DNA of 64,000 nucleotides from NCBI GenBank assembly GCA_022495005.1, contig JAGYXB010000663.1, forward strand, positions 186,001 through 250,000. The letters are read 5' to 3'. The stretch is from Rhyacophila brunnea (Eukaryota; Arthropoda; Insecta; Trichoptera; Rhyacophilidae). Under the pieces are notes generated by a model, which saw nothing but the letters and a program-made list of their open reading frames with translations, did not search any database and was not told the origin of the DNA. This document shows positions 55,928-64,000 of this stretch, piece by piece. Position numbers and translations under genes: made by a program. Each line of letters begins with the position of its first letter. The stretch's first letter is position 1.

Positions 55928-57225
55928 GAATACTAGGGTTTTTGCTGAATGGCAGGAAACTCGATATGATTTTGATTTGAGAGATAGATAATTGATAATA
56001 GGCATTTCATTTACGGTCCGACAAAAACAAATTTTATTTTTTATACTAATTTACATCAACGCATATTTATATGACAATTATACAAGATTATAGAATTAAT
56101 TTTTAATTTTTTGGTGGGGCTCGAGATTAAAATACGCTCTTTCGGCCTTACATGAAAGCCTGTGAATGTTATATTTTGAATATCCTGTTATTTTTAACAA
56201 GAGTGAAGGATAATCTCATTTATAAATATTTGGAAGTACTTCTATTATTCACTTTCACTATAAGATGGTGTTCAAACAGATCAGATTTCAAACGAAAATC
56301 AAGCTGGCTCTGCTTTGGTCAATTAATCAAGATTTAAATAATAATTACATCGTTTCACGTGTGTTACCGTATTATTATTCTATCAATTGAAATTCTTAAG
56401 ATTAACAGGTTTGACATTCGAAGGTAATTACTTAGTTTAATGTCTTTTAATACAGTCTCTATCTATCAAGAATTATTGATAGTACTTAATTTCACATTAA
56501 AGCGATTTACAATTTGTTCACGTTATTCGTGACCTGGAGTTCACTTCCCGATACCTTAAGCACTTATGTGTTTAGGCATTTATCAATTATTTCACAATTT
56601 CGTTTTTTTTTTATTATCGAATTAAGCATTCAAAATCAGTAGTGTATGTAGGTGTTACGTACTAATTCTCTCATTTTTAATAGATTTCTAAAAAGAAAAT
56701 TAATATCCGGTTGAAAATTACTGTTTCCGACATTTTAATAACTAGCACATAAAACAGTTAAAAAAATAGTGTACCTATACTCTAATTGAGTTATCTACAA
56801 CAGATCTTCCAAACCGGAGTGCTGATAGCGATTGGGTAGTGTGTCTTTAAGATGTTTTTAGGTACAGTAAAAAAATATCTATTGACCGTTTTAGTTGATC
56901 AAGACTTTAGAAATAAGTATTATCTATCTTATGAAACGTAATATGGCTTTATTCTCAATTTGAGAATGTAGATGTTTAAAATATTATATTTTATAGTATT
57001 ATGAATATATTTTATATGACACTAAATAATGATTTTCAGGAATATAAAAGATAGAGCATTATTAATAATGGCATATACCAGGGGTCGGCAATTTGTCAAG
57101 TGAGAAGAGCCAAATTGTCAAGGAAACAAGATAACAAAGTATCAAATATTATTGTTTCTATTTTAGGCGGTTGTTTTATAGCTGTCCAATTCGATTTCTC
57201 TCTTTTGAGTTCACTTAACAAACAA
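55928..57225. other. AT-rich stretch, no gene seen
   Basis: Nothing was recognised in about 1.3 kb. Confidence 0.35.
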
Positions 57226-57506
57226 AAAAACACTTTCTGAGAGAGTATATTATAACCAATAGAAAAAATCTTTTTTGAAAAAAGTAAGCCACCCCGGCCG
57301 GGAATCGAACCTTGCATCTCCACGGGTTTATGCCCTATTCCGTCGCATTTAACCAATATGCTACGGCGTGACATACTAATTGCGACAAATTTTAACTATT
57401 GGTCACTTTTAATACCTACTCATCAGCGTTCTTACAAATCAAGCTACTTTGGCAATCGATATTTGTTTCTTATATCAAAGTATGTAACTATTTACTATTA
57501 CTTCGA
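57226..57506 (-). mobile_element. tRNA-like module, inverted copy 1
   Basis: On the minus strand it carries CACGCCGTAGCATATTGGTT (box A region), CAAGGTTCGATTCCCGGCC (box B) and the tail GGGGTGGCTTACTTTTTTC, then AGAAAGTG. Upstream of the box A region it also contains CAAAGTAGCTTGATTTG and AATAGTAAATAGTTAC. The whole 280 bp is mirrored at 57779-58069, so it forms one arm of a large inverted repeat. Confidence 0.7.
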
Positions 57507-57658
57507 TTACTAACCGACGTCGTGGAATTTGTCCAATATTTTTTAGATGTAACTACTTGCACTTGCTTATAATTTATAATTAACTATTTATTTTATTCAA
57601 TGAATAATTCACAAGATTTAAGAATATATCATTCTGATTATTGAACATATATAATTTA

Positions 57659-57778
57659 GAAAAACACTTTCTGAGAGAGTATATTATTATAACCAATAGA
57701 AAAAATCTTTTTTAAAAAAAGTAAGCCACCCCAGCCGGGAATCGAACCCTACATCTCCACGCGTTTACGCCCCAATCC
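57659..57778 (-). mobile_element. tRNA-like module, partial copy 2
   Basis: The tail and box B (AGGGTTCGATTCCCGGCTGG on the minus strand) repeat copy 1 in the same orientation. The copy breaks at the head and joins directly to TCGAAGTAATAG, where copy 3 begins on the other strand. Confidence 0.7.
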
Positions 57779-58069
57779 ATTCGAAGTAATAGTAAATAGT
57801 TACCTACTTTGATTTAAGATACAAAAATCGATTGCCAAAGTAGCTTGATTTGGAAGAGCGCTGATGAGTAGGTATTAAAAGTGTCCAATAATTAAATTTT
57901 GTCGCGATTAGTATGTCACGCCGTAGCATATAAGTTAAATGCGACGGAATGGGGCGTAAACCCGTGGAGATGCAGGGTTCGATTCCCGGTCGGGGTGGCT
58001 TACTTTTTTCAAAAAAGATTTTTTGTATTGGTTATAATATACTCTATCAGAAAGTGTTTTTCTAAATTA
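57779..58069 (+). mobile_element. tRNA-like module, copy 3 (opposite strand)
   Basis: This is the mirror of 57226-57506: AATAGTAAATAGTTACCTAC, then CAAAGTAGCTTGATTTGGAA, GTCACGCCGTAGCATATAAG, AGGGTTCGATTCCCGGTCGG, and the GGGGTGGCTTACTTTTTTC tail. Box A (TAGCATATAAGTTAAATGCG) is the more degraded of the two boxes. Confidence 0.7.
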
Positions 58070-58699
58070 TATATGATTTTATTTAAGGTGAATTTGACGA
58101 TGCATAAAAAGGAAACCAAGATAAGCAAACAGCCCCCGGATAGTTTTTCCACTTTACGAGTATAGAGATGAAAATGAACAAAATTTATCTTCAAAAGTTA
58201 TATCTTCCCATCGTAAAGTGTGCATAATAGGAGTTGCCAGAAACGTATCTTTACGTAAATAAAAATAGAAAAACCTATAGTGCTATGAATTCAATACGGT
58301 TTTTCAACAAAAATTAATATACTTATAATTGAAAATTTAAATAGGGATTCGCAATAATTAAAGCATGCATACGTAGAAAGTTTACACAACCATCAGCCGG
58401 GTGTATTAATTCACTGCATGATAAAGACCTCCTCTAGCTCCTACACTTTTCTGAGTCTCTAGTTTTTTTTTTCTATTTTATGCCCATCATGCATTATGAT
58501 ATGCGTATCCATGGCAGTTTAATTATGCGACAATGACTTTTTCATGATATATTTTAAAAAATGTACATAATACGTTCTCTGATGTGATAAAAAAATGCCT
58601 TTTTAAATGAATGTATGTTATATACCAGTGGTATACAAAGTGTGTGCCGCAGGCTGTTTAAAACAATCTTAAGTTGATATGTTGATCACAATCGATGAT
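58070..58699. other. AT-rich stretch, no gene seen
   Basis: Nothing was recognised before the CCAGGTGGCCGAT repeat. Confidence 0.3.
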
Positions 58700-58915
58700 A
58701 GATTATTATGCCCCGGTGGCCATTTTCGCCAGGCGCCATGATAATGTAAACAGCTCATCCCGTATCGCAACGGTGATCTTTCGTCCTATTTTAATACTTT
58801 GGACGCTTAAGACGCACCCGGTGCGTAATGACCAGGTGGCCGATCGATGTAGTTAGCGTGCATTTTAAAGGTGGTAATTAAAAAAAAAACATTATTTAGT
58901 CAGCAGCGAATGAGT
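58700..58915. mobile_element. CCAGGTGGCCGAT family, longer copy 2
   Basis: It begins near GCCCCGGTGGCCATTTTCGC and continues with ATGTAAACAGCTCATCCCG. From 58789 it matches copy 1 at 54235-54360 (GTGCGTAATGACCAGGTGG, CAGCAGCGAA). The first 90 bp are absent from copy 1. The GGTGGCC words at both ends may be part of an inverted terminus. Confidence 0.6.
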
Positions 58916-59368
58916 TTTAAGGAATATTCCTTTTTTTCAGCGCTGTATTATTTAGATACTTTTTTTAATTTTGATCTTTTCAGATTAAATGTTAAAAAGC
59001 TCTTGAATCTGACTCGGAAATGAAAATTTTAAATTAGTTGTTCAAAAAAAAGATCCAATCTAATTTTTCAAAGCGACAGTATTTTTTGTGATTGAGAATA
59101 TCTCAAGAGCAGTAATCCAAAAATCAAGTAAGCCAAACACTCAATAATTTTGATATGATTGAATTTACATGACTACAAGTTAAGACTACATAGAAGATAG
59201 ATGCACGTAAAATTTGTAATACGTAATAAAAGCTAATAAAAAACGGCCGAATAAAAAAGAGATCTTCAGGTTGGCAGCAAATTTTCTAAATGTAAACAAA
59301 TTGGTATTTTTGGGTTAGGATCAGGTTAGCAATCCGACGGTCCCAGAAGCTGGTTGGATCGATGCAGC

Positions 59369-59895
59369 TAGGGATTTCAACACCGAATGAAAATACCAAT
59401 ACCGGTATTTCCTATTGAATACCGATATTCGTAAAATAATTATTGTAAAAAAACGAAGTATTTACCAATAAATATAATATAATGTAAAAATCTCTTTAAA
59501 ATATTAATATTTTACGAGACGATGAAGGGCCACGGAAGTACACTAAACATCGCGTAACACGACAAAATACATTCCTGTTTTTATATTAATTAATATATTT
59601 TTTTCCACTGTCAATACCGAATATGTCGGTATTTAACAAAAGAACAACGCTAAAGTTCCCACCACCACCCGTCATATATGCACAGCCGTGGATATGCACG
59701 GCCGCTTTCCATGACGTTTTAAACGTGTCTGAAAGAAGTGATTTTAAGTGCTCATTCCGTCCCGAGACGGAGCCACACGGGACTGCTGCTACAACCATGA
59801 ACCGTAGTGCTGAATTGTCTGATTTTTAAAACCGGTATGTCGGTATCGAAAAATACTGTGATACCGGATTTGAAATACCGATATTGCAATCCCTA
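59369..59895. mobile_element. hAT element with exact 8 bp target duplication
   Basis: The 527 bp element starts TAGGGATTTCAACACCG and ends CCGATATTGCAATCCCTA, imperfect inverted termini. It is flanked by GATGCAGC on both sides (59361-59368 and 59896-59903). The 8 bp duplication supports the hAT superfamily. The subterminal parts are dense in ACCGGTAT / ATACCGATAT words in both orientations. Internally a 68-codon plus-strand opening (59623-59829) matches no known transposase region, so it is treated as non-autonomous. Confidence 0.92.
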
Positions 59896-59903
59896 GATGC
59901 AGC

Positions 59904-60638
59904 GAACGTGGTAAAAGAAAAATAAGACTAATTTACTTTAAATATAACGATAAGCACATAAATTTTTCATATATTAGGTATTCATCATTATATAATAAGC
60001 TTTTCAAGTTTGTTAATTTATCAAGCAAGGCATTAGCAAATTACTCTTCCTTTGATAAATTTTCCAACACATTCGTCCCCAACGTCATCTCCGCCAGATC
60101 GACACCGAGCTATGAATAATATGATACTAGACTTAAAATAAAAACAAAAAGAGTCCACTGTGTAGTAGTGGAGCCTTGCTTCAAAAATATCACAAACAAA
60201 GTGAATAAAAAATATAGGAAAAGAGTACACTCGCTTGCCCATAGGATATAGATGGATACCACCGGAGGCGATCCTACGGAGATAGGGTGAATACATATTT
60301 TTAATATTGTTGAAGACAACAATTATTAAAAATGTATTATTTAGAGGTTTAAACTTCTTAATCCAACTATTTTTTCATCTTACAGAGTATTCCTACATTA
60401 TTTTTTCTAGTTAAAATTGATATTGATTTTATCAATTGCTCATAAAGATGACAGTGTGGCATTCGCTGTTCTGCAGCAAGCAGTATGTATAATGAAATTA
60501 AAATTTATAAAATTAAATGTATGTGATTGACTTAATTAATGCAATTACAGAGATATCTTACATATTAAACGAATGCATTGATGCAGTTGATGGGTTTGTC
60601 TACCTGAGATCGCACCAATTATAATATGAGAAATGAAG
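59904..60638. other. No gene seen
   Basis: Two overlapping minus-strand openings (60033-60322) show no recognised domain. Confidence 0.3.
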
Positions 60639-60774
60639 GCGGCTCTCGTGGTGCAGTGCATAATTCGCTGGCCTTCCACCTAAGAGTTCTGGGTTTGATT
60701 CCCGGTGATGACACAATATTCATCTGTTTTTCTCAAAGCCTGGGTATTTGTGATTGTCCAAAATTACTAACAAC
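60639..60774 (+). mobile_element. SINE family A, good copy
   Basis: CTCTCGTGGTGCAGTGCATAA (box A region), GGGTTTGATTCCCGGTGATG (box B), TCTCAAAGCCTGGGTATTTG and AAAATTACTAACAAC make up head, spacer and body. The TAGGGAATCC element starts immediately after, so the SINE end has been used as a target or cut by it. Confidence 0.75.
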
Positions 60775-61472
60775 TAGGGAATCCAATCCCGAGCCAAAAT
60801 TCTGATCCCGGGATTTCGGGATTACAATTTGACAATCCCAGGATTCCGGAATTGGTCCCGGGATTGGCATTTTTTTCCATTGTTAATATAAAAATTTTAT
60901 ATTTACAAATAACATTGATAAAACCGGTTAAAAATAAATCTAGTATAATTTATACTATTTAAGACATTTATTGTTAATATTGTATACGTTCAATCTTGGA
61001 AATACATAAGTTTAATGGAGTAAATAATATTGTAATATAAATAATAATGTGAATTTAATATGATATTGCTGTTTCTGATGGTAAAGACTTAATGAATGGG
61101 TTAGCGAGATTTAAAATAGTAAAGCAAATCATGGTGTACTTATGGCCTTTCCTCTTCATAAATTTAATTAGTCAGCCAAATATGAAACTGCCGTAAACGT
61201 ATGAGATCATAGTGGAATTACTTTGTTAATAGTGCTAAGCATTGTTTTTTTCCAATCTTTCTCATTTTTATTAATTTATGTGAAAAAAATAAAATCAATC
61301 GGCAACTTACACATGGGTATAAATCAAACTTCATTCAATTTCAGTTTATTTCTAATGTAGTTATTTGTTATTAAAATTATTTTTTCTGTTATATTTTCGT
61401 TTTTATTTTATTTTCCATAAAAAAAATGATAAAAAAATCAATCCCGAAAGTTTCGGGATTATGTTTAGCAAG
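60775..61472. mobile_element. hAT-like non-autonomous element, copy 2 (one end missing)
   Basis: It opens TAGGGAATCCAATCCCGAGC and holds GATCCCGGGATTTCGGGATT. It is the reverse complement of 9274-9919 through the shared core (ATAATTTATACTATTTAAG, AAATACATAAGTTTAATGGAG) and ends at CGAAAGTTTCGGGATTATG. The last 60 bp or so of copy 1 are not present, so this copy lacks its second terminus. A middle portion also differs from copy 1. Confidence 0.65.
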
Positions 61473-61587
61473 TAAAAAAAAGCAAGTACATGGTTATTAA
61501 CATTTCTAAAAAAAAATATGAGCAACGAAATTAAAAGTAGGATCGAAAACGCTGACAGGTTCTATAGTGGTTTCTAGACTATTTTTT

Positions 61588-61700
61588 TTACCATGTTCTA
61601 TCTATCCTAAGATCATTTTATTATGATCAGATGGGCCTTCAAGTTTGTATTAACATATTATTTTTATTTTTATGAGACATTGATGTTAGCCACTGATAGC
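61588..61700 (-). mobile_element. SINE family B, 3' part
   Basis: CATGTTCTATCTATCCTAAG, GATGGGCCTTCAAGTTTGTA and GAGACATTGATGTTAGCCAC follow the family from the tail to the mid-body. The continuation (TTACTCAAACTACTAAACAC) resumes at about 62118 after an insertion of about 400 bp. Confidence 0.6.
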
Positions 61701-62089
61701 AAATAAAGTTATAAATGTCTAAATCTCAAATCAACAGTCTTGCAATAATCCGACAGAGTTGGGAAGAAAAGAACTCGTACATAAAAATATTTGTAACTTT
61801 AAATGAAAGATTCAGGAATGCTTGATAACGCAAAACGAAAGAAAGAAGTAAAAAAAGTACCGTAACTTATCTCTGTGTAGCTGGAAGGATATACGGTATG
61901 TAGTAGCTAGTTGGGAACTAGCACTAGAAACCACCTAACCTAATCTAACCTAACCTAACACGCCGCCTTTTTTTCTCACCATAGTTTTGTTGCTTCAAAT
62001 ATCGATGTTTAATTTTATTTAACTCGTATGAAATATCAAATATATTTAATATTATTTAATTTCCCTTATTAAAATGTAAACAAACCCTT
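61701..62089. other. Insertion separating two SINE halves; CCTAA tract
   Basis: This stretch interrupts the family B SINE. At about 61937-61958 CCTAACCTAATCTAACCTAA followed by CCTAA is a short run of the insect telomeric repeat type (CCTAA/TTAGG). The rest is AT-rich with no recognised feature. Confidence 0.4.
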
Positions 62090-62212
62090 CCACATAAACC
62101 CTTCCATATCACCACTTACTCAAACTACTAAACACAAATTGAAAAAAAAATATCGGTATTTTCCAAACCCAGGATTCGAGCTTGGGAACTACCTGGCGTA
62201 GACATTAACTAC
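62090..62212 (-). mobile_element. SINE family B, 5' part
   Basis: TTACTCAAACTACTAAACAC, then AATTGAAAAAAAAATATCGG and CCCAGGATTCGAGCTTGGGA give the body and the box B head on the minus strand. With 61588-61700 it makes one SINE split in two. Confidence 0.6.
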
Positions 62213-62390
62213 GGCCGTCCTCGTGCATAAGAAAGACACTGGCATTTCATCCGGGGGTTCTGGATTTGATTCCCGGTAAGCTTATAATATATTTACGTGA
62301 CTTTCTCAAAGCCTGGATGTTCGTGATTGTTTAATTTTTATTTTTACTAACATTACTATTCCCCTACACTACTGTCATTAAGTCTCATAT
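62213..62390 (+). mobile_element. SINE family A, long copy
   Basis: The head has GTCCTCGTGCATAAGAAAG and TTCTGGATTTGATTCCCGG. The body TCTCAAAGCCTGGATGTTCG and the tail CTACTGTCATTAAGTCTCAT follow. It is the reference for the 3' body fragments at 7675 and 45414. Confidence 0.7.
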
Positions 62391-62539
62391 TTTTTTGGAG
62401 TGCTATAAAACAATATAATATGTAATTTATATGTGTGATTTTCAGTAGTATATAATATGTTAAAAATGTCGTAACCTACCTAAAGTAAGTTTATATAACA
62501 AAGCTCGGTGATTCATTATTCTCACGATTTTCTTAACGC

Positions 62540-62760
62540 CACGTCACCTGAGTGAAAGCACAGTAGACGCATGGCCCGGCAGCATGCAGGCGCGCAAGTA
62601 ATGCCAGCCTGCAAAAACCTATGATTAATTAATCAAACTCAATGCGGGCGGCAGCATTAGACCCCCGCACTCGTCCCACGGTGGCTCCCGACCCACTGGT
62701 TATGCACCCACGCCTTTGCAACCCTCCCGGGCAAAGGGGTGGTGGGGGCTCACGAATGGT
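62540..62760. other. GC-rich island
   Basis: GC-rich words (CATGGCCCGGCAGCATGCAGG, CTCCCGGGCAAAGGGGTGG) in AT-rich surroundings. No reading frame or known motif was recognised. It resembles the other islands in composition only. Confidence 0.25.
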
Positions 62761-63922
62761 TTTAGAAAAGTGCATCTTTTTATGATTTCGTTGCTGTGCC
62801 GCTGTCAATTTTCAAAGTGATATGATTTAGCCCTATTGGATTTAAACTTAAACAGAATAAGAAGAAATCATTCATACAATTTTATTTTATTATTAAATTA
62901 TACCAAAACCTTAGAAAGATGCGTATTTCTCACAAATTGAGTATTATTATTTAATACTTGGTGAGAATTTAAATAATATGCACATGAAAATAATAATTTA
63001 ATTTTACATAATATGTTTAAGTTCCAACGAGAAGAGAGTTCTTTTATTTTTGTATAAAACCTCAAGCATGATAATTATTCTCAATCCGCATTAAAAAAAC
63101 ATTGCGTTAAGAACAAAATAAATTAAAACTACTAAGTAGTAGACAAAAACTGATTAAAATTCCTCATCTACTTTCTGTATAACGTATATTTATTTCATTC
63201 GACTGTGCGGCGCCCAATTGTCCTGACGCCCAGTTGTCCCATTCCCTCCAAAATATTATAAAATTTCTACAAATAACATCAAAGCAGTTGATAACATGTC
63301 CACTAAAGTGGAACAACGTTTTTGCGATTTCTTTTACTGCACACGAATAACATAGGGTAATTTAATTATTGTTACCTACCGTTATTTCCGACAGATTTTA
63401 CGTGAAGCCTATTGCATCATTTTTTATCGCTCGGCGTCGTTCTAACTACGTCTTATTTTCTGTCAAAACTATTAAATTTAACTTCACGCTTATGTGGTAT
63501 ATTTATAGTCACATATATGTAATTGTACACAAAAAATAATATTATTATATGTCAACAACTTATCCACAACAATAATTATTTTTAGTAAGAGATGCGATTG
63601 TCGAATACACTGATAATTATTAGATAGGCATCTACGTTGGTACTTCTATGGTTTTTATTTTATTTTTTATTGTAGGGGAAGGGACCCAAAATCCCGCCAC
63701 TGTAAAGTGTATATTTGGTATTTCTTTTGTGTGAATTCCAATACTTTATCGATCGGCTTAAATCTTTGCTACATGGAATAACAGCCGTCTAGTAGATTAA
63801 CTCATACATCCCACTTACAATTAGATAAGTACTGGAGTGATGAAATCACAAAATATAATCACGTTCAATAAGTATAGGGATGAAAGTGATTATTTATAAG
63901 TGTTTACAGTTAGATACTACAG
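62761..63922. other. AT-rich stretch, no gene seen
   Basis: Around 63210-63245 GGCGCCCAATTGTCCTGACG followed by CCCAGTTGTCCC is a direct short repeat. No other feature was recognised. Confidence 0.3.
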
Positions 63923-64000
63923 TGGGTCTATTCTATACTTATCGAACACTAAATTGATAAATAGTATCAAACTTAGGGTAGGTTTGTATCAAAATATTAG
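63923..64000. mobile_element. Foldback MITE copy cut by window end
   Basis: TGGGTCTATTCTATACTTATC then CAAACTTAGGGTAGGTTTGTATC matches the left arm of 18308-18636. The rest lies beyond the window. Confidence 0.85.

Noticed and set aside
1..64000. CRISPR array, operon or bacterial-type defence system
   Set aside because: No regularly spaced repeats with unique spacers, no operon-like gene runs and no ribosome-binding sites. The sequence is clearly eukaryotic and gene-poor.

Overview
This is a eukaryotic, strongly AT-rich, gene-poor stretch, almost certainly from an insect and most likely a moth or butterfly. That is an inference from the dense short inverted-repeat (MITE) families, several tRNA-headed SINE families, a mariner element, decayed non-LTR retrotransposon ends and CCTAA-type tracts. 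No host gene can be called with confidence, and nearly all short reading frames here look like chance openings. The window reads as intergenic or intronic DNA built from layered transposon insertions.

Layout. 0-8 kb: a SINE head, a ~115 bp-period repeat, a MITE and a ~400 bp dispersed repeat, then a decayed LINE 3' end at 8.1-8.7 kb. 9-13 kb: a hAT-like MITE with a second copy at 60.8 kb, a SINE, a recurrent MITE family and another block of the ~115 bp repeat. 13.5-16.4 kb: an unidentified ~2.85 kb segment bounded by 26 bp perfect inverted repeats. 16.9-21.3 kb: a second LINE 3' end and four palindromic or TIR elements, one with a recognisable empty-site paralogue. 22.9-26.4 kb: SINE, MITE, an LTR-like GC-rich block and a hAT MITE with an exact 8 bp target duplication. 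27.3-29.6 kb: a foldback element, a small coding-like ORF and the best-preserved element, a mariner whose transposase frame is broken only by four one-base deficits. 30-41 kb: fragmented SINEs, one split by a MITE, and a third LINE relic. 41.4-42.3 kb: a TA-flanked element. 43-52 kb: SINEs, GC-rich islands and a dispersed repeat. 52.4-54.7 kb: a long-TIR TTAA-flanked element, a hexanucleotide satellite and a rearranged second copy carrying another insertion. 57.2-58.1 kb: an inverted cluster of tRNA-like modules. 59.3-64 kb: a hAT MITE with an exact 8 bp duplication, nested SINE/MITE pairs, a telomere-like tract and a MITE cut by the window edge.

Interactions are parasitic rather than operonic. 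Non-autonomous MITEs depend on transposases encoded elsewhere, and the SINEs have lengths and tails consistent with borrowing a LINE machinery. The nesting gives a relative order of insertion at several places. The most informative observation is that the mariner is intact except for four homopolymer-associated one-base losses, which raises the possibility of base-calling error rather than decay.
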